46,110 nucleotides of DNA, taken from the IMG/VR virus record IMGVR_UViG_3300048591_000107, positions 1 through 46,110 of that record. One strand, 5' to 3'. Shown in pieces: positions 30,801 through 38,139 of the stretch. Made by a program: the position numbers and the translations under genes. The stretch is from a virus. The first letter of the stretch is position 1; each line of letters opens with the position of its first letter. The notes beneath the pieces are model-generated. The model was given only the letters and a program-made list of their open reading frames with translations, was not told where the DNA came from and ran no database searches.

Positions 30801-33800
30801 ACATCTTCTCGGGGACGAGCATGTCGCCGATGGGCGAGGGCTTCCTGCGGCTCTTCTTCCGCGATCCCGAGACTATGCGCCGCCCGGCTGGACGTGTTAA
30901 GGTGGCCGAAGCGATCGGCTTCTACGTCGAGGAGGCGCGCAAGACGGCGCCGGGCATGGACCTCCTCGGCGACACCGCCGACCCGCTTGCGATCCTCGAC
31001 GCCGCGAAAGGCCGCCAGTATGAAGACCCCGACGCACAAGGCCGCTTCTTTGCGCAATCCGCTCGCGGCACTGGCGACGGCGACGGCACGATCAGCGGTG
31101 ACGGAGGACGACGCGAACGCACTGGCGCAGAAGGAGCGGATGGCGACGGCGCTGGTGGAACAGGCGCAGGCTCAGCCCCCGGCTCCCCGGAAGAGCTAGA
31201 GGCGCTCGTCAGGTCCGGCGCGGAGCCGGAGGTCATCCGGCAGCATCCCCTTGTGGTGGCAGCGGAAGCCGAGATGGCGATCCAGCGCCAGACCTTCACC
31301 GAAAGCGAGATGGATGGCGATGGCGCCATTGCCTTGCTTGGCGGCCGAACCTATGTTAATCCTGTGAGCGGAGAGACCTACCGTGGTCTCCGTGAGCTGT
31401 TCCCCGAACTTGACCGCGCATCGGAGGGCCTGACCAAGGGTCCGATCCGACAGGATCGCAAGGCCGTCATCCTCATGGGGCCGCCGGCCGCGGGGAAGTC
31501 CACCATCGCAGAAGGAACGATCGCGGGCCGCCTTGGTGGCCGCATCGTGGACAGCGATGAGATCAAGGCGTACATCCCGGAGTACCGGGGCGGCATCGGT
31601 GCGGGGGCAGTCCATGAGGAAAGCTCCCGCATCAACAAGGAATACATGAAGCTCGTCGTCGCGCGCGGCGACAACATCGTCCTCCCGAAGGTCGGCGACA
31701 ACCCGACCAAGATGCAGCGCGAGGTGAGGGCACTCCAGACGCTCGGCTATCAGGTCGATCTGGTCCTGATGGACGTGGAACCGAAGGAGGCATTCGCGCG
31801 CATGATCGGGCGCTTCCTTGCGAAGGGGCGCCTCGTGCCACCCGACATCGCCATTTCGGCGAGTCGGAAACCGCCGGTCACGTACCGGCTCTTGAAGGAG
31901 AAGGGAGTAGCCGATGGCTACGCGCACCTCGACAACAACGTCACCTACGACCAGCCGGCCCGCGTCATTGAAGCCTTTGGCGGATCTTCCGAAAGCATTT
32001 TCGGACGTGGAGACGGTGCCGACGCCCGAGGAGGTGGAGAAGGCGAAGGCATGGCTTCGGGAGGAGGGCCTTCTGCCGAAGGAGGGCTGACCCTCAATCA
32101 GCAGATGGGGAACATCCGCGCCTCCATCGTCCTGCCGAACGGCGGGCTTGAGGCCGGGCAGACCGTTATCAACCTCTTCGAGACGGCTGATCTAAGCTCG
32201 TTTTTGCATGAAAGCGGGCACTTCTTCCTTGAAGCCTTCACGACGCTCGCCGCCGACCCGCGCGCCCCGGAGGGAATGCAGACCGACCTCGCCACGATCC
32301 GCAAGTTCCTCGGCGCGGAACCCGGCCAGCCCTACACGACCGAGATGCACGAGACTTGGGCGCGGGGCTTCGAGCAGTACCTGATGGAGGGGAAATCTCC
32401 CTCGCTCGAATTGGCCGACGCCTTCTCCCGCTTCAAGGCGTGGCTCGTCCGCATCTACAAGACCGCCCGCGGCCTGAACGTGGAGATCACGCCCCAGATC
32501 CGCGCCGTCATGGACCGGATGCTCGCCACCGACGCGGAGATCGCCGCGGCGCGCGAGGCAACCGCCATGCTCCCGCTCTTCACCGAAGCCCCGCCCGGCA
32601 TGACGGAGCCCGACTGGCGCACCTATCAGCGCATGGCCCGCCGCAGCCAGGAGCAAGCCGAGCAGCGCCTCCTCGCGAAGACGATGGAGAAGATCCGCCG
32701 CGAGAAGGAAGCCTGGTACAAGGACGAGAAGAAGGCCGTTCGCGCGCAGGTCGCCGCCGGCATCAACGCCCGCCCCGAGTACCGCCTTGTCGAGATGATG
32801 GCAAACCAGAAGTGGCTCGGCGACGAGGCGCGCGAGGTTCCCGACGTGCAGATCGACCGCGACCTCCTCGTCGAGCAGTTCGGCGAAGGCATCCTCGCGG
32901 ACCTCGCCCGCACCCGGCTCGGCGGCAAGCGCGCGATCTACGGCAAGCAGGGCATCCCCCCGCAGGAGGCGGCGGAGCTCTTCGGCTTCCGCATCGCGGG
33001 CGAGATGGTCGAGGCGCTCCGGGGCGCGCAGAAGCGGCAGGACGCGATCGACGCCGAGACCGAGCAGCGCATGGTCGACCTCTACGGCGACCCGTTCGCC
33101 GACGGCACGCTCGAGGAAGAGGCGCTCGCCGCGATCCACAACGAGCAGCAGGCCGCGACCAGCGTCGCCGAGGCCCGCCACCTCGCCCGGCAACTCGGCC
33201 GCCCCACGCGGACGATCAAGGCCCGCATCTACCAGCAGCGCGCCCGCATGATGATCGGGCGGATGAAGGTCCGCGACGCGATCCGGCCCGCGCAGTTCCT
33301 CGCCGCAGAGCGCAAGGCCGCGCGCCGGGCGCAGGAGGCATTCGCCAAGATCGCCCGCGGCACGGGCGGGGAACAGTCGCTCGCCGAGGCGCTCCAGGCC
33401 AAGGAGCAGCAGATCCTCAACGGCTTCCTCTACGACGAGGCGAAGAAGGTCGAGGAGTACGTTGCCAAGGGCCGCGAGAAGATGCGGCGCTACCGGAACG
33501 AGACGGTGCGGTCGAAGCTCGAGGGCGGCTACATCGAGCAGATCGACGCGCTCCTCGAGGACTACGACTTCCGAGTCCGCTCCACCCGGCAGGTCGAGCG
33601 CGCGGAATCGCTCCGCGCCTTCGTCGACCGGATGATCGCCGAGGGCCGTGAGGGCGAGCTGGCGATCGACGACCGGCTGATCGAGGAGGCGAGCCGCACG
33701 CACTACACCCGCCTCTCCGTCGACGAGTTGCGCGGGCTCTTCGACACGATCGACAACCTCGACCATCTCGGGCGGTTCAAGCGCAAACTCATCGACGCGA

Positions 33801-35887
33801 AGGAGGCGCGCGACTTCGACGCGACCGTCGAGGAGGTCACGGGCGCGATGGACGCGAACCTCCGCGACCGGCCGCCGAACCGGGTCGAGACGTCGGGCGA
33901 GCGCACCCGGCGCGAAGGGCGCGACCTCCTGAACCTCACGCTGAACGCCGACACGCTTCTCCGCGAGATGGACGGGCGCGAGGATCTCGGGCCGTCGTGG
34001 CGCGCGTTCAAGCAGAGCCTCGACGCCGGCATGGCGCGGCTCACCGAGCGGCGCTTCGCGATGGCGGACAAGCTCGACGAGATCTACGGCGCCTACTCCG
34101 CGAAGGAAAAGCGCGAGATGGGGAAGAAGCGCCATGTCCCCGCGCTCGGCGGCCTCTTCTCGAAATGGGACATCATCGCGATCGCGCTGAACACGGGGAA
34201 CGAGGAGAACTACGCGCGGCTCACGAACCCCGACGTGCCGGGCTCGTTCACACGGGCGCAGGTGGACGCGGCGCTCGCCACGCTCGACACCCGCGACTGG
34301 CGCGTCGTGCAGGACATGTGGGACTACATCGACTCCTTCTGGCCCGAGATCGCGGAGAAGGAGAAGCGCAACACGGGCGTCGTGCCGAAGAAGGTCGAGG
34401 CGATGATGCTGGCCGACGCGCCCGCCTTCGTGACGGGCGGCTACTACCCGATCCGCTACGACAACCGGCTGTCTACCCGCATCGCGGAGCAGGAGTCGAA
34501 AGACCTCATGGACCGGATGCGCGCGGGCCGGTTCGGCAAGGCGCAGACGAAGAACGGGCACACGAAGGAGCGCAAGCAGAACGTCAAGTTGCCCCTCCGC
34601 CTCGACCTCTCCGTCGCGCATGAGCACCTCAACAACGTGCTCTACGACCTCGAGATCGGCGAGCCGGTGAACAACGCGCACAAGCTCCTCCGCGACAGCC
34701 GCGTCGCCGACACGTTCCGCCGGAAGGGCAAGGCGTCCGACTACGAGGCGCTCGAACTCTGGCTCCAGGACGTTGCCGCGGGCGACCAGGTGCGCGCGGG
34801 CTTCTGGCCGTCCACGCTGCGTCACCTCCGCACGGGCTTCGTGATCTCCCGCCTCGCGCTCAACCTCTCGACCGCGCTGATCCAGCCGTCGGGCCTCGCG
34901 CAGTCGGCCGTCGTCGTCGGCAAGAAGGCGATGGCGAAGGGGATGATTTCCTATCTCGGACGGATGCAGGGATGGGTCGAGGACGTGACTGCGGCATCGC
35001 CCCTCATGCGCGAGCGGCAGCGCACCTTCGAGCGCGACATCTTCAACGCCACGGGCGACCTGCAAGGCGGGCCGGTCGCGGGGTGGCAGAAGTTCCAGCG
35101 CGACGTGGTGATCCCGCTCTCCTTCCTCCTCATGCAGAAGGTGCAGTTCTACGCGGTCGACATGCCGACGTGGGTCGCGGCCTACGAAAAGGAGATCGCG
35201 AAGTCCGGCGACGAGGCGAAGGCGCGGACCTACGCCGACAGCATGGTCCGCAGAGCCCAGGGCTCGGGCCTCATGTCCGACCGCGGCATGATGGAGCGCG
35301 GCACGGTCGGGCGCGACTCCCGGCAGGGCGAGATCCCGCGCCTTTTCACGGCCCTCGGGTCGTACATGTTCGCGAAGGGGAACATCGCCTACGAGAAGAC
35401 GGTCGGGACCAACTGGAAGAACCCCGCCGAGGTGATGACATGGGCCGTCGACATGGCGCTCCTCTTCACCTTCGAGGCCGCGCTCTATGCCGCTGTGAAG
35501 GGATTCCTGCCCGACGACGACGAGGACGAGGCGCTCTGGCTCGCGAAGCAGACCGCGCTCGGGGCGATGGGAACGCTCCCTATCGTGCGCGACGTGGCGT
35601 CGACCATGCAGGGCTTCGGCGGCGGCATCTACGGGTCGATCCTCGAGACGACGTTCGGACGGCCCGCGGCGCAGATCGCGCAGGGCGAGGCGGACAGGGC
35701 GCTCATCAACTCGCTCGTGGACGCGGGCGGGGTGTTCCTGCACCTCCCCTCGACGCAGGCGCGCTACATCATCAACGCCTTCCTCGAGGAGGATCTCGAC
35801 GTGCGGAGCGACCCGTCGCCGATGACGGCGCTCGGGCTTGGCGGCGAGGGCCGGCGCTCGGTGATCGACTACCTCATGGGCGAGTAG
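27872..35887 (+). CDS. Giant ejected polyvalent protein (T7 gp16-like) with DdrB/ParB, zeta-kinase and zincin segments
   Basis: 2,671 residues, almost twice T7 gp16. Order: helical N-terminus; hydrophobic Gly-rich segment at about 261-290 (PLLAVTAVAGLIGGGAGVAG); DdrB/ParB-like nuclease domain at about 695-1040 (NPAFPAELQPRDRTRDTS, VESGNGRVLAIRQAY, TREANERSSLELSDTERA); zeta-toxin-like P-loop kinase at about 1195-1370 (MGPPAAGKST at 1202-1211, IVDSDEIKAYIPEY, RMIGRFLAKGRLVP); zincin-like HESGH at 1446-1450 with a downstream Glu near 1494; long helical region with RAR-rich coils to about 2300; C-terminal hydrophobic patches near 2330 and 2530. Such mixtures are known as phage polyvalent proteins, delivered with DNA to counter host defence. 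Position before the tailspike matches gp16. Confidence 0.9.
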   Translation: MADTFIADYFARRKEREAAQVATGALFGTMSPEEATEGLQIGQELGVPPGVVTAAPDIFRSRLAQQRATTALTDAPLTSAWLRDPTNGALAKDDLDNLTWFEKGLRDFAGVGGALLDTQAGRGVETGVMTAGKLGEATASIPDSIRLGWNNRLLTAFDAAQGLPEGSTRADMAQALGSDPMDLLTDLGMQFLEASPEERQRLAAAATEQVTQSQEAIDWFTARIGEYNAHMQETQGRVANFTDIEDAKGFADWLAFNTGQAIPLLAVTAVAGLIGGGAGVAGAGYAMGVGDIQSTLLEKGVPDRPDLALSGAVPYAGLELLGPAARPFRGVSTATLGSVAEGYFKRLGREVPAGAIEEFINEAGQAIITDYVTAAGTGVDVELTDEKLLDWFNEGMAGMAGGAAVSVVTTALDRQLRRDAEAAGNAGGTANRLAQIDQMATTSKLRERSPEKFREALDAQGLDGNVVLVPADGLRELFQGPNGEMDPEALRTLGIDPDTFEERAAAGQDVAVPLSNYAAHVSGTEAAAWFAENGKTSPDEMSLAEVAMFRETMGDQFMAAQEEAMRAAEEGRAVAASDQQVYDGMFQQLRDAGRTPDVADREARVWSAFFRTMGERYGADPAELAARFGVVVRGPDQAGLPPSPPADQVAPDRGSVPAPPAPAPPTNDVAITASGREVPVQFRVVDAGALVTSQMDDGRRNPAFPAELQPRDRTRDTSMEQIRRIARNLDPRLLGPNPSAADGAPIVSPDGIVESGNGRVLAIRQAYGAFPERAQAYRAYIESLGYSTEGMTAPVLVRERQGEMDTESRRAFTREANERSSLELSDTERAMADAAALPDDALALYQGGDVDLAQNREFVRAFLMSAVAENDQGAFIDAEGRMSQRAVRRVQAALLAKAYGDASLVESVMEVTDGNIKAIGGALMDVAPMWAQMRREAENGTIAAEMDQTEALLEAVNMVRRARDDGRPVAEFVGQGDIFSGTSMSPMGEGFLRLFFRDPETMRRPAGRVKVAEAIGFYVEEARKTAPGMDLLGDTADPLAILDAAKGRQYEDPDAQGRFFAQSARGTGDGDGTISGDGGRRERTGAEGADGDGAGGTGAGSAPGSPEELEALVRSGAEPEVIRQHPLVVAAEAEMAIQRQTFTESEMDGDGAIALLGGRTYVNPVSGETYRGLRELFPELDRASEGLTKGPIRQDRKAVILMGPPAAGKSTIAEGTIAGRLGGRIVDSDEIKAYIPEYRGGIGAGAVHEESSRINKEYMKLVVARGDNIVLPKVGDNPTKMQREVRALQTLGYQVDLVLMDVEPKEAFARMIGRFLAKGRLVPPDIAISASRKPPVTYRLLKEKGVADGYAHLDNNVTYDQPARVIEAFGGSSESIFGRGDGADARGGGEGEGMASGGGPSAEGGLTLNQQMGNIRASIVLPNGGLEAGQTVINLFETADLSSFLHESGHFFLEAFTTLAADPRAPEGMQTDLATIRKFLGAEPGQPYTTEMHETWARGFEQYLMEGKSPSLELADAFSRFKAWLVRIYKTARGLNVEITPQIRAVMDRMLATDAEIAAAREATAMLPLFTEAPPGMTEPDWRTYQRMARRSQEQAEQRLLAKTMEKIRREKEAWYKDEKKAVRAQVAAGINARPEYRLVEMMANQKWLGDEAREVPDVQIDRDLLVEQFGEGILADLARTRLGGKRAIYGKQGIPPQEAAELFGFRIAGEMVEALRGAQKRQDAIDAETEQRMVDLYGDPFADGTLEEEALAAIHNEQQAATSVAEARHLARQLGRPTRTIKARIYQQRARMMIGRMKVRDAIRPAQFLAAERKAARRAQEAFAKIARGTGGEQSLAEALQAKEQQILNGFLYDEAKKVEEYVAKGREKMRRYRNETVRSKLEGGYIEQIDALLEDYDFRVRSTRQVERAESLRAFVDRMIAEGREGELAIDDRLIEEASRTHYTRLSVDELRGLFDTIDNLDHLGRFKRKLIDAKEARDFDATVEEVTGAMDANLRDRPPNRVETSGERTRREGRDLLNLTLNADTLLREMDGREDLGPSWRAFKQSLDAGMARLTERRFAMADKLDEIYGAYSAKEKREMGKKRHVPALGGLFSKWDIIAIALNTGNEENYARLTNPDVPGSFTRAQVDAALATLDTRDWRVVQDMWDYIDSFWPEIAEKEKRNTGVVPKKVEAMMLADAPAFVTGGYYPIRYDNRLSTRIAEQESKDLMDRMRAGRFGKAQTKNGHTKERKQNVKLPLRLDLSVAHEHLNNVLYDLEIGEPVNNAHKLLRDSRVADTFRRKGKASDYEALELWLQDVAAGDQVRAGFWPSTLRHLRTGFVISRLALNLSTALIQPSGLAQSAVVVGKKAMAKGMISYLGRMQGWVEDVTAASPLMRERQRTFERDIFNATGDLQGGPVAGWQKFQRDVVIPLSFLLMQKVQFYAVDMPTWVAAYEKEIAKSGDEAKARTYADSMVRRAQGSGLMSDRGMMERGTVGRDSRQGEIPRLFTALGSYMFAKGNIAYEKTVGTNWKNPAEVMTWAVDMALLFTFEAALYAAVKGFLPDDDEDEALWLAKQTALGAMGTLPIVRDVASTMQGFGGGIYGSILETTFGRPAAQIAQGEADRALINSLVDAGGVFLHLPSTQARYIINAFLEEDLDVRSDPSPMTALGLGGEGRRSVIDYLMGE
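31020..31199 (+). other. Out-of-frame ORF inside the polyvalent gene, just before the zeta segment (59 aa)
   Basis: In the +1 frame relative to the large gene, ATG 31020 to TAG 31199 reads a protein-like sequence (SLRNPLAALATATARSAVTEDDANALAQKERMATALVEQ) while the main frame here is low-complexity Gly/Asp/Arg. AAAGG lies 8 nt before the ATG. Could be a real overlapping gene, a relic of the gene from which the zeta segment came, or chance. Confidence 0.3.
31914..32090 (+). other. Out-of-frame ORF inside the polyvalent gene, at the end of the zeta segment (58 aa)
   Basis: Also in the +1 frame, ATG 31914 to TGA 32090, preceded by AAGGAGAAGGGAG, a strong ribosome-binding site. After a Thr/Ser-rich start it reads LKPLADLPKAFSDVETVPTPEEVEKAKAWLREEGLLPKEG, which looks like a genuine folded protein end, while the main frame is Gly-rich linker. 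It and the ORF at 31020 bracket the zeta-kinase segment. Confidence 0.4.
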
Positions 35888-35947
35888 CGGTCAGAAAACG
35901 CCCCTCCTGAGCGGGTAGCATGGCGCCACACCATAGCGAGCGCCCGC
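35888..35947 (+). promoter_or_regulatory. Repeated intergenic element, copy B (probable tailspike promoter)
   Basis: 60-bp stretch directly after the stop of the giant gene and before the tailspike. It matches 14334-14391: TCAGAAAAC, CCC, CTCCT, CGGGTAGCAT, GGCGCC. TAGCAT would be the -10-like part. Tailspike and lysis genes could thus have their own promoter in addition to read-through. Confidence 0.5.
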
Positions 35948-38128
35948 ATGACCGTCTCCAACCAGATCTCGCGCAGCGGCCCATATGTCGCGGACGGGAT
36001 CGTCACCACCTTCGACCGCACCTTCAAACTCCTCGCGACGACGCACCTTCGCGTCGTGCAGACGGTCAACGGGATCGACACCGACATCACGACCGGCTTC
36101 TCCCAAACCGGCGTGCCGGGCGACACCGGAACGGTCGTCTTCACGACGGCCCCGCCGAACGGCGCGAAGATCACGCTCTACCGCGCGGTTCCGCTCACGC
36201 AGTTGTCGGACTACTCCTCGCAGGGTTCCGTCGACCCCGAGGTGATCGAGCGCGATCTCGACCTCGCCGTGATGCGCCAGCAGGACGTGAACGAGCAGGT
36301 GTCCCGCGCGATCACCGCGCCGGAATCGGACGGCGCGATCGACATGCAGTTGCCGATCGACCGGGCGAACAAGTTCCTTGCCTTCGACGCCAACGGGCGC
36401 CCGATCGCCAGCGCGGGCGGCGGCGGCTCGGTCCCGATCTCGGGCTACATGGCGACCGTCGTCTCGGCCGCGAACGCGCGCACGGCGCGCGGCAGTCTCG
36501 GCATGGGCGACACGGTGTCCGTCACGGACTTCGGCGCCGTGGGCGACGGCGCGACGAACGACACGGCGGCGATCGAGGCGGCGATCACCGCGGCGGGCGT
36601 GGGCGGCACGGTCTTCTTTCCCGAGGGCGTCTACATCTTCTCGGACACGAACGCGGACGGCATCGGCCTCACGCAGCTTTCCGGCCAGACGTGGCGCGGG
36701 GCGGGGCGCGAGGGCACGATCCTGCGGCTCGCGGCTTCCACGACAGACATCGACGTGTGCATCAGGACCGCGAACTTCGCGACCGACTACGCCTTCCTTG
36801 ACATGCAGATCGACGGCAACCGCGAGAACATCACGCCGGCCGTCGACCTCTACAATCACTTCTACCTCGTCATGGGGCCGCGAGGCGGCAAGCGCGGGCT
36901 CTACCGGAACCTCAAGCTGTCGAACTCCTGGGGGCGCGTGCTCCAGACCAGCGACGAGACGCAGACCGAGCTCGCCGAGGACATCATCGTCGACAACGTA
37001 GTCGTGACGAATGCCGGCACCAAGGCGATCTCGGCCACCCGGTCGAAGGGCGTCACCATCATGGGCTGCTCGGTCGAGGTCGACCCCTACACCGCCTCTG
37101 ATCATCCGGGCGGCGTCGGTGACGGGAACGCGGCGAGCGGCTCGTGCTATGAGGTCAACGAGGGCTTCGATGTCGTCATCATGGGCAACCACGGGACGCA
37201 GATCGGGACGACCGTCATCGCTCCGGGCATCCGCTTCATCAACGGCGGATCGCGCATCCGGGCCTTCGGCAACACGATCGAGGACGCGAGCTACCTCGGC
37301 TTCATCCAGAACGTCAACGACGTGGATTTCTTCTCCAACGTCGGCTTCAACATCAGGGGCAACGGCATCCTGATCGCGGATGCCGATGCGACGTTGCCGA
37401 CCGTCACATGCCTGCGCATCCGGGTCCACGAGAACACGATCATCGACCCGACCGAGGCCTATGTGCTGATCGTGGCGAACAAGTCTGGCTACAATGTCTT
37501 CGTTCAGGCCGCGATCTACAACAACGACTTCGTGAAGACCGGCACCGGGACGCCCACGCACGGCATCTTCAACGGCGGGGTGGCCGCGCCCGCGACCGGC
37601 GGCTCGTGCCTCATCTACGCCTGGGGCAACAGTTTCACGTCGAGCATCCCGAACCAGCGGGCGGGCGCCGCGGCGGGCGAGATCCGGGGCGACCCGGAGA
37701 ACTACTGGCGCATCCTCTCGCAGTCGTCGGTGCAGGTTTCGCACACGGGAAACACGTCCGAGCAGCTTCTGGCGACGATCTCGCTGCCGGCGAACACGCT
37801 CGGGGCGAAGGGCCGGGTCCGGGTCACGGCGCAATGGAGCTTCACCAACAGCGCGAACAGCAAGACGCTGCGCGTGCGCTTCGGCGGCCAGCAGATCTCG
37901 TCGGATGTCGTCACGACGACCGACAGCTTCAAGACGCAGGTCGAGATCGGAAACCGCAACTCGGCGAGCTCGCAGGTCGGCGGGGCTCTCAACCGGACGG
38001 CCACGCCTGTCGCCCTGTCGATCAACACCGCCGCCGCATCCAGCATCACCATCACCGGCCAGCTTGCGAACGCGGGCGAGACCATCCGCCTCGAGAGCTA
38101 CGTGATCGAGTACTTCCATGCCGTGTGA
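35948..38128 (+). CDS. Tailspike with T7 gp17-like head and pectate-lyase beta-helix
   Basis: 726 residues. Residues 1-~150 are a T7 fibre-type virion-binding domain (SGPYVADGIVTTFDRTF, TVVFTTAPPNGAKITLYRAVPLTQLSDY, FDPEVIERDLDLAVMRQQD-like). From about 190 a right-handed beta-helix starts with VTDFGAVGDGATNDTAAIEAAI, the pectate-lyase-3 signature of phage depolymerases. The C-terminal ~150 residues (SVQVSHTGNTSEQLLATISLP...) are a beta-sandwich-like tip. Likely binds and cuts host surface polysaccharide. Start at 35948 follows the repeated intergenic element. Confidence 0.9.
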   Translation: MTVSNQISRSGPYVADGIVTTFDRTFKLLATTHLRVVQTVNGIDTDITTGFSQTGVPGDTGTVVFTTAPPNGAKITLYRAVPLTQLSDYSSQGSVDPEVIERDLDLAVMRQQDVNEQVSRAITAPESDGAIDMQLPIDRANKFLAFDANGRPIASAGGGGSVPISGYMATVVSAANARTARGSLGMGDTVSVTDFGAVGDGATNDTAAIEAAITAAGVGGTVFFPEGVYIFSDTNADGIGLTQLSGQTWRGAGREGTILRLAASTTDIDVCIRTANFATDYAFLDMQIDGNRENITPAVDLYNHFYLVMGPRGGKRGLYRNLKLSNSWGRVLQTSDETQTELAEDIIVDNVVVTNAGTKAISATRSKGVTIMGCSVEVDPYTASDHPGGVGDGNAASGSCYEVNEGFDVVIMGNHGTQIGTTVIAPGIRFINGGSRIRAFGNTIEDASYLGFIQNVNDVDFFSNVGFNIRGNGILIADADATLPTVTCLRIRVHENTIIDPTEAYVLIVANKSGYNVFVQAAIYNNDFVKTGTGTPTHGIFNGGVAAPATGGSCLIYAWGNSFTSSIPNQRAGAAAGEIRGDPENYWRILSQSSVQVSHTGNTSEQLLATISLPANTLGAKGRVRVTAQWSFTNSANSKTLRVRFGGQQISSDVVTTTDSFKTQVEIGNRNSASSQVGGALNRTATPVALSINTAAASSITITGQLANAGETIRLESYVIEYFHAV

Positions 38129-38139
38129 GGGCCGCTGAG

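Noticed and set aside
32192-35743. Very long minus-strand open frame (over 1,100 codons) opposite the polyvalent gene
   Set aside because: It is rich in Arg, Ala, Val, Leu and His with no domain, and mirrors the GC-biased codon pattern of the plus-strand gene. Long antisense frames are expected in such DNA; similar ones lie opposite 13-14 kb, 15-16 kb, 23-25 kb, 26-28 kb and 36-38 kb.
36000-36400. Single-subunit phage RNA polymerase expected from the T7-like virion genes
   Set aside because: No such gene exists anywhere in the window; late transcription must use host polymerase.
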